A stretch of 64,000 nucleotides of DNA from Bufo bufo. Lineage: Eukaryota > Chordata > Amphibia > Anura > Bufonidae. The notes beneath the pieces are model-generated. The model saw nothing but the letters and a program-made list of their open reading frames with translations. It made no database searches and was not told the origin of the DNA. The translations under genes were made by a program, and so were the position numbers. Positions 21,089 through 32,769 of the stretch are shown in pieces; position 1 is the first letter of the stretch, and each line of letters begins with the position of its first letter. The stretch spans positions 787,502,254 to 787,566,253 of the forward strand of contig NC_053389.1 in NCBI RefSeq assembly GCF_905171765.1. The letters are read 5' to 3'.

Positions 21089-22572
21089 TACAACAGTATG
21101 CAGTGATCTCCTCAGCTCCCTCTAGTGGTGAGTGAAAGCATCCAAAATGTTATCATTTAACTTATTCAGGAAGGCACCACAGCACACAGAGGCCCAATAA
21201 AACATAAGGTCTCAGAGCCAGTGCACATGGTAATGCCATATGCATTAAAGAGGCATTCAGGTTACAAGTTATCCCAAATCCACTGCCACTCCATTTAACT
21301 CTATGGGACTGCGAGAGATATCTGAGAGCCATGGTGGGTTTTCTCTAACACACATGGAGAGTGGCTGCTCCATTCATATGGGGAGACATAGCACCCCAGT
21401 TCTCGAGATCAGTGTAGGTCCTAGCGGTCGGTTGTCAAACAATCTAATAGGGATAATTGAATGCTCCCAATTCCTAAATTTATATTCAAGTGCATTAGCG
21501 CTGTAGGAAAAAATGAAAGGCAGGAGGGATTGAATGATTGCATCCTAGGGTACATATAAAAATATAATAAAATTTTCTCTTTTTTTACCCCTTGTTTATG
21601 TGTTGAGCTTCTTCAGTTTTCCTTGAATAGAATTGTCCGTAAAGAGCCCCACCCCTACAAAGCAAAGTGGCTATAGCTCTTATGACAGCCTTTATTAGTA
21701 AGTAGTGCAGATCAGTCTTTTATTCATATTTATCTAGCCCCAGAGAAACCTTTTAACTTAATTTTTAATGCATTTTCTGCATTTTTATTTTTTTCTGCCT
21801 TACATTAATAGCACAATAGAACGGCCATTACCAGAAATAATCATTATATGTAATTTTCTATGTAAGACGCCAAAAGGCATACTCCTGTTCATCTCCAGTA
21901 GTGCCGAGAAATTAAAACCTGCTTGGAATGGAACGTTTTTCAGCCTCAAGTCATTTCTGAAATGCTGTAATACTGAATCTAGACTAGAAACTGCTAAAAC
22001 ATTGTGTTTAGGCAGAAGCCACAAATAAAAGTTGTATTAGTGGTCGACATGTGGGGGGCAAGGACATTGGTTAATACACTCATTGACAAAAAATCTCGCC
22101 TCAAGAAGAAGTTGTTGGAATGGAATAAAGCTTTCTATGTCTGAATGTAATGATGATATATGGAAGTGATTAAAATATTAGAGCGAAAGGAAAGAAGGTT
22201 TATTGGGGAAAACTGTACCATTAATTGGAGGTTTTAGGACCCTGTTGTGCGTCTCTAGCTTTGATACAAGATAAGATTCGGTTGGTCATGGAGGCATACA
22301 GATTCCTGATGGTATCATTTGACACGTTTGCCTACAGATGATGCAGTTGGGCCTGTCGATACTGTACACTGCTAGTTTGCCGAAGCTGTTGTAGTGCCAT
22401 TGAGCAAGGGTACTTTGCAGTATGGACATCTGTAGACATTTGCCCCTATTAATGCTATGCAAAGCCATCAACTCCCTACTTTTTTGTACTTTGAAAGGTT
22501 AACTTGCACTGTGATTTATGCTGTTGGTTGCTCTTATACTTTTTTATACTGTTGAATTGCATTTTATATAAT
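21089..22572. other. Unassigned sequence with a degraded MITE fragment
   Basis: About 21244-21470 contains AACTCTATGGGACTGCGAGA and similar stretches that echo the MITE interior at 20775-21084, without clear ends. The remainder is AT-rich, with no gene or RNA recognised. Confidence 0.35.
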
Positions 22573-22577
22573 ATATC

Positions 22578-23274
22578 TGTAATGCTTGTAGGTAGGGACA
22601 GACACGGACAGTGAACCCTAAACTAGAACCCAGCCTGCTTTTCCAACCTACTTGCAGTGCAAGCCCTAGGAAGCAAGACTGCAACTGGTCGACAGTCCCT
22701 ATGTTACTAAGGTGCAGAGACAGACAAACACCTAGAGACAAATGACACAAAGACAGAGTCATATGTATATGGGTCAGAAGCAGGAGGACAACGCAGGACA
22801 AAAACGAGAGACAGAGAGTGGTCAAAAGACGAGCCAAGGCCAGAACCAGACGGGATGCACAGTACAAATCACAAGAAACAGAGAGTGGTCAAAGGACGAG
22901 CCAAGGTCAAAAACACAAGCAATCCAAGTCAGCTCAGGAACAAGAACCAGGAACCTAGCTAGTGAGCCTAAACAATACTATCGCTGCCACTGGTATATGG
23001 CCAGGAAGGGGTTTAGGTAGAGCTCCGACTCCCTGAATCAGCACCTGATAGGCCCTCCATTAGTAAGAAACATTAGCACAAAGGAATAGAGCAGCTGAGT
23101 AATCAGCCCACTGCTAATCTCCTCCAGTACATGCCCGCTGCTGGGAGAAACAAAGCATTGCATCCTGTTGCTAAGGTTGCTGTTGTGTCACCAGGGGGCG
23201 TAGCTCATCAATGCATCTTTCCCGGTGAGGCTGAAGATCGCGCCACTGTAGCTCGGACAGGTAAGTTTATGACA
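22578..23274 (-). mobile_element. Solo LTR (TGTCATAAAC...GCATTACA), minus strand, TSD ATATC
   Basis: On the minus strand it starts TGTCATAAACTTACCTG and ends CAAGCATTACA. A perfect 5-bp duplication ATATC is present at 22573-22577 and 23275-23279. It is 697 bp with TG...CA ends, and contains two copies of AACAGAGAGTGGTCAAA-type sequence about 75 bp apart. There is no internal region, so it is a solo LTR. Family not identified. Confidence 0.8.
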
Positions 23275-23437
23275 ATATCATGTTCATTTGCACTGATATT
23301 GCGCTGTGTTTGCACTGAATTGGGGAAAAAGTTAATGCATAGCCAGTTCATACTAAGAGACTTTGGGAATTTCCAGCCTGTGCACTGAGAAGCTAGTCAT
23401 TTTCTACTACTGTCATAAGGGACTATGACAAGCTGAC

Positions 23438-24097
23438 TGTCACGAGGGTATCAAGAGCCACGTCTGACTCCGTTATACCCGGGGTCAGGAAGTCGCAGCG
23501 GGTGGCTGCGTGCTCTATATCTAAAGATCACGTTGTTTCTTAGTGATTGTTTTCTGTGTTTGCCTTGCTATCCTTTTTGTCTCACTCAGGGATCCGTAGC
23601 TTCTCCTCCTCAGCTGTTTCTTGTCTGCCACTCCCAACCTCCTTATATTCTCCCCTCACACTTCTCTAGTTGCCAGTTATAGAGCTTCCTGCCTGGACAT
23701 CTATACTGACCCACTGGAGTTGTGAATCCTGGTTGTCGTTCCAGAGTGCTACCCTCCGGATCCCTGTTGGGCTTATTGTTGTCTCCTGTTGTCGCCCTCC
23801 TGGGATTATATGTTGAGTCTGTGTTGTCTGTCCTCCCCTTGGTGTTTTCCCTTAGAGCTAGTGGTGCGGACTAGTGTTCCCACCGCCCTGTTCACTATCT
23901 AGGGCTCAGCTCAGGGAAAGCCAGGGCTTTAGGCACGTGATCGGCGTACGGGTGAGGAACCAGTCTAGGGACGTCAGGGCAGCCAGGTGCCAGCCGCAAG
24001 GTGAGTCAGGGGTCACCACCTTCCCTCTCACTTGGGCAGGGCCTACCTCGTTCCCTCCCTCTGTGTCACGTATGTGATAGTCACGCCGACCGTGATA
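23438..24097 (+). repeat. 5' LTR of the gypsy element
   Basis: It starts TGTCACGAGGGTATC and ends GACCGTGATA. It ends in TA rather than the usual CA, and the 3' LTR does the same, so this is a family feature. A canonical primer-binding site directly downstream was not identified. Confidence 0.95.
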
Positions 24098-24182
24098 TTA
24101 TAACTGGCCCTTACTTTTTGAAAAAAAAAAAATAATAATAGTTTTTTATTTGTTGTTTTTTTTTCTCTACTTAGAATCCAAT

Positions 24183-25040
24183 ATGGATCCTATTGATGCC
24201 TTGGCAGAACAGCTTCAAGGCCTGTCTTTGGAGGTGGCAGGATTGAAGGCGTCTGTTCTCCAACAACAGCAGCAAATGCAGCAGACCGCACCCCCAGCGG
24301 TTGCTATGGGTAACCAGGTTGTTACAGAACCCAAGGTTGCTCTTCCTGACAGATTTTCTGGGGGAAGGGACAAATTTGCGACGTTCCGTGAGGCCTGCAA
24401 ATTATATTTTAAGTTGCGCCCTTACTCCTCAGGTAATGAAGAACAGCGGGTAGGCATTGTCATTTCCCTGCTTCAGGGGGATCCGCAATCCTGGGCGTTC
24501 TCGTTACCCCCTGGTTCTCAGGCTCTTCGGTCAGTGGAGGGATTTTTTGGGGCTTTGGGTCTCATATATGATGACCCTGACCGAGTCGCCCTGGCTGAGT
24601 CGAAGTTACGGAGACTCCTACAGGGAGATCGGTCAGCAGAGGAATATTGCTCAGAGTTCCGTAGGTGGGCTACGAATACTCAGTGGAACGACCCGGCTCT
24701 CAGGAGTCAGTTCTGCTCTGGGTTATCTGAAAGGGTTAAGGATGCACTGGCGCTGTATGAGACCCCCCTTTCCCTTGATGCTGTTATGTCCTTCTCTATC
24801 AGAATAGATAGACGTCTTAGGGAGAGATCGAAAGTTCCTGAGCAATTGGTTACCTCTCCCAAGCAACAGTCAGACTGTACTGACTTAGATGAGCCTATGC
24901 AGCTAGGCGGAACTTCTCGTCAGGTCCGTCCTCCCGAGGTTCCCTGTGGGGGGGGGCTTGTTATTTCTGTGGGGGGAAGGGTCATTTCATTAATGTCTGT
25001 CCCTCCTTTCTCAAAAACAAAAGACCGTCGGAAAACTACT
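24183..25040 (+). pseudogene. Gypsy Gag with zinc knuckle in a shifted frame
   Basis: The start ATG at 24183 gives MDPIDALAEQLQGLSLEV, a short helical, Gln-rich N-terminus. The retrotransposon Gag core follows (FREACKLYFKLRPYS, LLQGDPQSWAFSLP, DRSAEEYCSEFRRWA). An upstream in-frame ATG at 24150 is less likely. In the original frame the reading enters a G9 run at 24948-24956. The CX2CX4HX4C zinc knuckle (CYFCGGKGHFINVC, from 24959) lies in a different frame and then stops near 25040. Gag packages the element's RNA into cytoplasmic particles. The frame change at the G run means this copy as written cannot make Gag with its nucleocapsid motif. Confidence 0.9.
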
Positions 25041-27831
25041 AACCCCGGGCTGTGCGGAGGATGTCAGCCGGGGGGTATACGTTTCCTCCATACGAACATC
25101 TCAATTTGTGTTACCAGCGGTCATTGTTTTTGGTGTTAAGACGGAGTCTATTTCTTTTTTTCTAGACAGTGGAGCAGGGGTAAACTTGATTGATGCCCAT
25201 TTTGCCCGCACTATGGGTTTGTCTCTCTGTACGCTGCAGAGACCTATTCCCGTATTCGCTATAGATTCTGCTCCTCTGTCTCAGAGAAACCTCACCCACA
25301 TTGTTCATAATTTACACCTTCGGGTAGGGGACCACCATAATGAGTGTCTTTCATGTTACGTTCTGGAGGGCCTTCCCTCTCCGGTGGTATTGGGTCTTCC
25401 CTGGTTGGTAGCGCACAATCCAGTGGTGGATTGGCAGGCCAGGGAGATATTGGAGTGGAGTGAGCATTGCAGAGAGAATTGCTTAAATAACAATTGCTTA
25501 ATCGCCTCCATAGCTCCCCTACCTACATTTATTTCGGACTTTGAGGAAGTTTTTTCTGAAAAGGGTTGTCAGAAGCTACCACCTCATCGTCCTTATGATT
25601 GCCCGGTTAACCTGATTCCCGGGGCAAAATTACCCAAGTCCAGGTTGTATAATCTTTCGGGTCCCGAGAGACAAGCCATGAAAGATTATATCTCCGAGAG
25701 TCTGGCTAAGGGACACATCAGACCCTCTTCTTCACCCGTGGCTGCAGGGTTTTTCTTTGTTAAAAAGAAAGATGGGGGCCTGCGTCCTTGCTTAGATTTC
25801 CGTGAGTTAAACCAGATAACCATCCGTGACCCATACCCTCTTCCTCTCATTCCTGACCTTTTTAATCAGATTGCGGGTGCTAAGTGGTTCTCCAAACTTG
25901 ATCTTAGGGGGGCCTACAATCTGATTCGTATCAAGGAAGGGGATGAGTGGAAGACAGCTTTTAACACCCCTGAGGGGCATTATGAAAATCTAGTTATGCC
26001 TTTCGGTCTGACCAATGCCCCTGCTGTCTTCCAACATTTCGTTAATGATATTTTTAGTCATCTCATCGGCAGGTTTGTAGTCATATACCTAGATGATATC
26101 TTAATTTATTCGGCTGATCTGAAAACACATGAGGTGCATGTCAGGCAAGTACTGCAGGTCCTACGGACGAATAAATTATATGCGAAAATTGAAAAATGTG
26201 TCTTCGCCGTTCAGGAATTACAGTTCCTGGGATATCTATTATCTGCTTCAGGTTTCCGCATGGATCCTGGGAAGGTCCAGGCAATTTTAGATTGGGATCT
26301 TCCTGAGAACCTTAAAGCCCTACAACGGTTTTTGGGTTTCGCTAATTTCTATAGAAAGTTCATTAAAAATTATTCGGTGATCGTTAAACCCCTTACCGAC
26401 ATGACTAGGAAGGGGACGGATTTTTCCAAATGGTCTGACGCCGCTAAAGATGCATTTTCCTCTCTAAAGGAGAGGTTTACCTCGGCACCTGTTCTAATTC
26501 AACCTGATGTCTCCCAGCCTTTTATTGTCGAGGTAGATGCGTCAGAGGTGGGAGTGGGGGCTGTATTGTCTCAGGGTCCGTCTCCTGGCAAATGGCGTCC
26601 TTGCGCTTTCTTTTCCAAAAAATTATCTTCTGCAGAGAAGAATTATGATATTGGAAATAGGGAACTGTTGGCGATTAAACTGGCGCTTGAAGAGTGGCGT
26701 CACTTCTTAGAGGGAGCAATCCACCCCGTCACGGTGATTACGGATCACAAAAACCTTCTGTACCTAGAATCGGCTAAGCGTCTCACCCCTAGACAAGCTA
26801 GGTGGTCGCTATTCTTTACCAGATTTAACTTTGTAATCACCTATCGTCCTGGGGCAAAAAATACCAAGGCAGACGCATTATCTCGTAGTTTCCCTGGAGG
26901 GGGTAATGTTAGTGATCCGGTACCTATTTTACAAAGAGGAGTGGTTGTCTCTGCTGTACACTCTGTTCTAGAGGGAAAGGTGTTAGAGGCTCAGGGGGAC
27001 GCCCCGGCCTCTTGCCCCTCAGAGAAATTGTTTGTACCGTTAAACCTGCGTCTTGAATTATTAAAAGAACATCATAATTCGGCACTTGCTGGACACCCGG
27101 GTAGTAAAGCAACCTTGGAGCTATTATCTCGTCGTTTTTGGTGGCCAAGGTTGCGTCAGGATGTAATGGATTTCGTGTCTACTTGTTCTACTTGTGCACG
27201 CGCGAAAGTCTCTCATACACGTCCAGCAGGGTCTTTATTGCCACTTTTCATCCCCAATAGGCCATGGACACATCTGTCAATGGATTTCATCACTGACTTA
27301 CCGTTGTCGGCGGGTAAAACAGTTATCTTGGTAGTAGTAGACAGGTTTAGCAAAATGGTACACTTTATTGCGCTACCCGCACTTCCTAATGCTAAAACTC
27401 TTGCTCAGGTGTTTATCAGTGAAATCGTGAAGCTTCACGGGGTCCCTTCCGATGTGGTTTCGGATCGGGGAACCCAGTTTATTTCTAAGTTTTGGAAAGC
27501 TTTTTGTTCCCGTTTGGGGGTTCACTTGTCCTTTTCCTCAGCTTTCCATCCTCAGTCGAATGGACAGACTGAGCGTACCAACCAAAACCTGGAAACATAT
27601 TTAAGGTGTTTTGTGTCTGAAAACCAAGAGTTGTGGTCATCATATTTACCGTTAGCTGAGTTTGCCATAAATAATCATTATCAGGAGTCCACTGGCAAGT
27701 CACCATTACTTGGTGCATACGGTTTTCATCCCCAATTTTGTACTTTCAAAGAGGGGGGGGTCTTCTGGGGTTCCCGAAGAGGAAAGGTTTTCTTCATCTC
27801 TTTCATCGGTATGGCAGAAGGTGCAAGTTAA
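25006..27831 (+). pseudogene. Gypsy Pol: protease, reverse transcriptase, RNase H, integrase
   Basis: The long frame is clean from about 25006 to a stop at 27831. Residue numbers below count from 25108. The aspartic protease motif FLDSGAG is at 18-24. Reverse transcriptase shows LDFRELN (229), the first catalytic Asp in KLDLRGAYN (265) and YLDD (327-330). RNase H follows with VEVDAS (475), NREL and TDHKNL (546). The integrase zinc finger has CSTC at 693-696. The core has D726, D786 and E822 (D,D35E). A G8 run at 27753-27760 shifts the frame, so the last ~25 residues here are not native and the real C-terminus continues at 27710-28462. A first frame break lies upstream near 25000, where Gag passes into this frame. 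Confidence 0.95.
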
Positions 27832-28462
27832 CTTGAAAAAGATGAGTGGTAAATATAAATGCATGGCCGATAAGAAACGGTCGCCAGGTCCGGACCTAGG
27901 AGTGAATGACTATGTGTGGTTGTCTACTAGGAATATTAAGTTGAAGGTTCCTTCTTGGAAACTGGGCCCTAGGTTCATTGGTCCCTATAAAATAGTAGCC
28001 GTCATTAACCCTGTGGCTTTTCGCCTGGAGCTACCTCAGACTTTTAAGATCCATAACGTCTTCCATAAATCGTTACTCAAGAAGTATGTTCCACCTCTAG
28101 AACCATCGCCGCTGCCACCTCCTCCTGTTATTGTGGCTGGTAATCTGGAGTTTCAAATAGCCAGAATTGTTGATTCTCGTCGGGTCCGCCGCTCTCTTCA
28201 GTATCTGGTGCATTGGAGGGGTTACGGTCCCGAGGAAAGAATGTGGGTTCCAGCGTCAGAGGTAAACGCCAACAGGTTAATTCAGGCTTTCCATGCCTCT
28301 CATCCGGAGAGACCTGGTCCTGAGTGTCCGGAGGCCCCTCGTGAAAGGGGGGGTACTGTCACGAGGGTATCAAGAGCCACGTCTGACTCCGTTATACCCG
28401 GGGTCAGGAAGTCGCAGCGGGTGGCTGCGCGCTCTATATCTAAAGATCACGTTGTTTCTTAG
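27760..28462 (+). pseudogene. Gypsy integrase C-terminus plus chromodomain (frame-shifted tail of Pol)
   Basis: This is the continuation of Pol after the G8 run. It holds the GPY/F-type module (KLGPRFIGPYKIVAVINPVAF), the KIHNVFHKSLLKKY block, then a chromodomain: ARIVDSRRVRRSLQYLVHWR, then GYGPEERMWVPA. The aromatic/WR-GY and W residues are those expected to form the methyl-lysine cage. In chromoviruses this domain directs integration toward modified histones. The open frame runs past the polypurine tract into the 3' LTR and stops at 28462. An ATG at 27710 in this frame is not thought to be a real start. Confidence 0.92.
28344..28353 (+). promoter_or_regulatory. Polypurine tract of the gypsy element
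   Basis: AAAGGGGGGG lies 3 bp before the 3' LTR start TGTCACG, the normal position of the plus-strand primer. Confidence 0.85.
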
Positions 28463-29016
28463 TGATTGTTTTCTGTGTTTGCCTTGCTATCCTTTTTGTC
28501 TCACTCAGGGATCCGTAGCTTCTCCTCCTCAGCTGTTTCTTGTCTGCCACTCCCAACCTCCTTATATTCTCCCCTCACACTTCTCTAGTTGCCAGTTATA
28601 GAGCTTCCTGCCTGGACATCTATACTGACCCACTGGAGTTGTGAATCCTGGTTGTCGTTCCAGAGTGCTACCCTCCGGATCCCTGTTGGGCTTATTGTTG
28701 TCTCCTGTTGTCGCCCTCCTGGGATTATATGTTGAGTCTGTGTTGTCTGTCCTCCCCTTGGTGTTTTCCCTTAGAGCTAGTGGTGCGGACTAGTGTTCCC
28801 ACCGCCCTGTTCACTATCTAGGGCTCAGCTCAGGGAAAGCCAGGGCTTTAGGCACGTGATCGGCGTACGGGTGAGGAACCCGTCTAGGGACGTCAGGGCA
28901 GCCAGGTGCCAGCCGCAAGGTGAGTCAGGGGTCACCACCTTCCCTCTCACTTGGGCAGGGCCTACCTCGTTCCCTCCCTCTGTGTCACGTATGTGATAGT
29001 CACGCCGACCGTGATA
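28357..29016 (+). repeat. 3' LTR of the gypsy element
   Basis: It has the same length as the 5' LTR and two single-base differences. It ends GACCGTGATA, directly followed by the CTGAC target duplication. Confidence 0.95.
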
Positions 29017-29021
29017 CTGAC

Positions 29022-29924
29022 TTTTGGAGGGAAAAATCCAGACACAGGGAACTTTTGAACTTCTGGTTTAGCTTCGTTAGACGGTTGTTTACATCTCAAA
29101 ACTGCTTAGTCCTTCTCATTGACTTGTATTGAGGCACAGTACAAATCTATGGCAGCTTTGAACTGCAACATTGTTTCTGTTAGGCTGTGCATCTCCAGCT
29201 TCACCCCTCCTACAAGAAGGTTCAGATAGGGACCAATATTTAATAGGAGAGACTATGTCAGACTGCACAAGTGACCAGAAGAAGATGATAGATGGAGATA
29301 CTCTGCCATAGACCTTGGGTCACTAGCCCTTTGCCCACAAAGCCAGTTGGGTCTCCCGTCATTGTGCAGAGACCTTTAAAGGGGAATGCTCTATAGTTAT
29401 CTTGCTTGGTTATCTTAGTGTGCCTTTAGGAAATTTGAGGAAAATCACTCCACCTGAGAAAAAACAAACACAATGCAACAGTACTCTGCAAACACAAATA
29501 ATAAAGTAAATACAATAGTGTCATACTCACTATAGAAAATGTACTAGTGCTAATGCTACATTATAAATGTGAGATTCTTCGCAAGTATTTGCCAAGAATC
29601 TCGCGTCGCTTTCAGCCATGGCGACGTGCACCTGCTCATTGGGATGTGCTGACTAATCTCAATCTTTAGTTAGCTAACAGTACATCAGTGGTTAGCGACG
29701 GTAGTGTTTTTGGATGTTTTTTTTTATTTGTATATACCATCAACTGTAAACTGTGGGGAACTTCACAGTAATTGTTCATTTTGCCAGAAGTACGGTACCA
29801 CCACAGGAGAAATTACACAATTCTGTCTGAAAACTTTCGGCTGTCCGGGTAATTGTACATAGGTCCTCCTGAATGAAAGATGAGGATCCTGAGAGGACAG
29901 CTATTGTGAAATTGTATGGGCACC
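29022..29924. other. Unassigned sequence
   Basis: No gene, RNA or clear mobile element is recognised between the gypsy insertion and the next MITE. Confidence 0.4.
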
Positions 29925-29928
29925 TTAA

Positions 29929-30375
29929 AGGGGTATTCTCGTTTGGGATATTAATGGCATATCAATAGGATATTCAATAAATGTCAGGTGCAGTTTCCAC
30001 TGCTGTCTCCAGAATGAGGTCTCAAAGTGAACAGAGAACAAGCCACGCATTCACGGCCCCCTCCATTCGCCACTATGGGACAGCCGAATACAAGCTAAGT
30101 TACTTTTGGATTTCCTATGTTGGTGAATAAAGGGATGGTCGTGCTTGCTGGCTAGTTCTCCACTAACTATTCTGGGACTTCAAAAAACAGCCGAGCACGC
30201 TTGCTTGGCTATTTTCGGAAGTCCCGTCTCAGTGAACAGAGAGTACACCATGCATGCACAGTGTGCTATCTGTTTACTTTGAGTCCCTGTTCTGAAGATA
30301 GGCTTGAAGATAGGTACTAGAGGTGGGACCCACACCTTTCTGACTTTTATGGAACGCCCTAGCTATATGCCAATG
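29929..30375. mobile_element. TTAA MITE, left part (AGGGGTATTCTCG)
   Basis: AGGGGTATTCTCGTTTGGG follows TTAA at 29925-29928. The interior has diverged inverted stretches (AGAATGAGGTCTCAAAGTGA against TTTGAGTCCCTGTTCTGA-type sequence). The right terminus is not found. The terminal sequence matches, inverted, the end at 41530-41546 (GGGAATACCCCT). Confidence 0.65.
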
Positions 30376-30467
30376 TCCAAGGGGAAGATGACCACTGATA
30401 GTCCAGCTATTTGTCCTGCCATTTTCACCACCCCAGTCACACGCTCCTTCTTTTTCTAATAGATAAC

Positions 30468-31000
30468 TGTCACATCTGTGACAGCAACCAGAAGGTCTGA
30501 AAGATTATCTACCCATTAGTGATCTGACAGCCTCTTTTGGTTTCACTTTGTGTGTGTTGCTGGTATGTCTACACCTCCTGTTCAGGTGTGGATAATGTGA
30601 CCTTTACCTCGCCCTATTTAGTCTGACTTTTCCCATCACTCCTTGCTTGCGATAGCTTCATTTGGTCTTGGAAGAGCTGGAGTGTGGTTCGTGTTGAAGT
30701 CCTGTTTATCCTTCATCCTTTGAAGTTAAGTGTTCGCTTGTCGTGTTTTGTATTCCCCCCCCCCCCTGGTTGTTTACTAGGCCTCAGTGAGACGCTAGTT
30801 CCTTCACCAGGGAAGGAACAGGTGGTCTCTGTCCTGTCATTATCTTTAGGGCATCTGAGGGTCACCAGGGTTTTCTAGGTTCCCGTGGGAGCAGGGTTTT
30901 ATAGGTGGTGACCCTTTTCCTTCCCTAGCGGTGAGGCCTAGTGTCTTTCCCCTTCCTTCTTGATTGTCTTTTGGTGTTCTTCCCTACTACATCCGTGACA
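30468..31000 (+). mobile_element. Solo LTR (TGTCACATCTG...CATCCGTGACA), TSD ATAAC
   Basis: It starts TGTCACATCTGTGACAG and ends ACTACATCCGTGACA. A perfect 5-bp duplication ATAAC is at 30463-30467 and 31001-31005. It is 533 bp. It contains a C12-like run near 30757-30768. The ends resemble the other TGTCAC...GTGACA LTRs here, so it is probably gypsy-type. No internal region remains. Confidence 0.85.
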
Positions 31001-31005
31001 ATAAC

Positions 31006-31519
31006 CTACTGTTGCCCGAATGGGATAATTCTGCTATACTGTGATTTTTCTTTGTAATTGGAGCATTTATTTTGATTTACTGGAAAGCTCAAACCATTCC
31101 CCTACTTCAGAGTCGCTGTCTCACTGGGGAACTGGTGGGGAGTATTGTTTAATTACTTTCTTAATATGGGAATGAGTGAAATCTTAAGCCTCTTGCCTGC
31201 TTGGCATTAAAATTAAGCTCACAAATTTCAGTAAACATAGCTAAATATTACTAATTAAATGAGATAAATATTGGCTAATCCAGAAAGTGTTGTTGGTGTG
31301 TCAGCGAACTAGCGGGAGAGGCAACATCACCAGGGATCCTGTTATTTACTTAATGCTAATGTGTTCTGCAAGTAGAAATAATAGCGGAAATCTAGATTAG
31401 CCTGTAATCTGCCCATTTCTTCTAGAGCCGTTGATACCAATTTTTACTAAAGAGACCGGAGCCTGGAGGATGTGCTAATGTGAGGAACCGAGTCATTTTT
31501 GTTTACCTCTATTTTCTTT
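31006..31519. other. Unassigned sequence
   Basis: AT-rich. No gene or repeat recognised. Confidence 0.4.
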
Positions 31520-31521
31520 TA

Positions 31522-32765
31522 CACTGCCTGTCCAAAAAAATAATAGTTGCCACCAATAAAAAGCCTTTAGCTTTGATTACGGCACACATTCGCTGTGGCA
31601 TTGTTTCAATAAGCTTCTGCAATGTCACAAGATTTATTTCCATCCAGTGTTGCATTACTTTTTCACCAAGATCTTACATTGATGATGGTAGAGTCTGACT
31701 GCTGCGCAAAGCCTTCTCCAGCACATCCCAAAGATTCCCAATAGGGTTAAGGTCTGGACTCTGTGTTGGCCAATCCATGTGTGAAAATGATGTCTCATGC
31801 TCCCTGAACCACTATTTCACAATTTGAGCCCGATGAATCCTTGCATTGTCATCTTGGAATATGCCCGTGCCATCAGGGAAGAAAAAAAAGTCCATTGATG
31901 GAATAACCTGGTCCTTCAGTATGTTCAGGTAGTCCGCTGACCTCATTCTTGGAGCACATACTGTTGCTGAACCTAGACCTGACCACCTGCAGCAACTCCA
32001 GATCATAGCACTGCCCCCACAGGCTTGTACAGTAGGCACTAGGCATGATGGGTGCATCACTTCATCTGCCTCTCTTCTTACCCTGATGCGTCCATCACTC
32101 TGGTACAGGGTAAATCTGGACTTATCAGACCACATGACCTTCTTCCATTGCTCCAGAGTCCAATCTTTATGCTCCCTAGCAAATTAAAGCCTTTTTTTCT
32201 GGTTTGCCTCACTGATTAGTGGTTTTCTTACGACTACACAGCTGTTCAGTCCCAATCTCTTGAGTTCCCTTCGCATTGTGCGTGTGGAAATGTTCTTACT
32301 TTCACTATTAAACATATACCTGAGTTCTACTGTTGTTTTTCTTCGATTTGATTTCACCAAACGTTTAAGTGATTCGCCGATCACAATCATTCAGGATTTT
32401 TTTCTCGCCACATTTCTTCCTCGAATACCATGGGTCCCCACTATCCTTCCAGTTTTTAATAATGCGTTGGACAGTTCTTAACCCAATTTTAGTAGTTTCT
32501 GCAATCTCCTTAGATGTTTTCTCTGCTTGATGCATGCCAATGATTTGACCCTTCTCAAACAGACTAACATCTTTTCCACAACCACGAGATGTGTCTTTCG
32601 ACATGGTTGTTTAAGAAATGAGAAGCAACTCATTGCACCAGTTGGGGTTAAATAACTTGTTGCCAGCTGAAAGATGATCGCCCATGCAGTAATTATCCAA
32701 TAGGAGGCTCATAAGTATTTGCTTCGTTAAATCCAGGTGGCGACTTTTTTTTTGGACAGGCAGTG
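31522..32765 (-). mobile_element. Tc1/mariner element, decayed, minus strand
   Basis: The ends CACTGCCTGTCCAAAAAAA and TTTTTTTGGACAGGCAGTG are inverted and flanked by TA (31520-31521 and 32766-32767). It is 1244 bp, shorter than the usual 1.5-1.6 kb. The terminal repeats are short, unlike the ~210-bp repeats of the 6.9-kb element. Confidence 0.93.
31730..32604 (-). pseudogene. Tc1-type transposase, multiply frameshifted
   Basis: On the minus strand, MSKDTSRGCGKDVSLFEKGQ opens the DNA-binding domain at 32604. After a frame shift near 32380 it continues RRELKRLGLNSCVVVRKPLI to a stop near 32184. [20 protein letters not shown] contains the first catalytic Asp, then [15 protein letters not shown] contains the second and stops near 31812. 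Beyond the stop, SPDLNPIG occurs near 31740, where the final Glu of NPIE is replaced by Gly. At least two frame changes plus a stop, and the loss of the last catalytic acid, make it non-functional. Confidence 0.88.
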
Positions 32766-32769
32766 TATT

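Larger units (their letters stand above)
23438..29016 (+). mobile_element. Ty3/gypsy chromovirus-type LTR retrotransposon, near complete
   Basis: Both LTRs are exactly 660 bp (23438-24097 and 28357-29016) and by eye differ at two positions (in CTGCG(T/C)GCTC and AACC(A/C)GTCTAGG). A perfect CTGAC duplication flanks the element (23433-23437 and 29017-29021). Between the LTRs lie gag, then pol in the gypsy order protease, reverse transcriptase, RNase H, integrase, then a C-terminal chromodomain. No envelope gene is seen. The very low LTR divergence points to a recent insertion. The coding frame nevertheless breaks at three places, two of them G runs, so either the copy is freshly inactivated or the assembly has homopolymer errors. 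Confidence 0.97.

Noticed and set aside
24948..24956. G9 run as a programmed frameshift site in gag
   Set aside because: No pseudoknot or family comparison is available, and a second frame change follows within 60 bp. Damage or homopolymer error is simpler. Kept only as a question in the findings.
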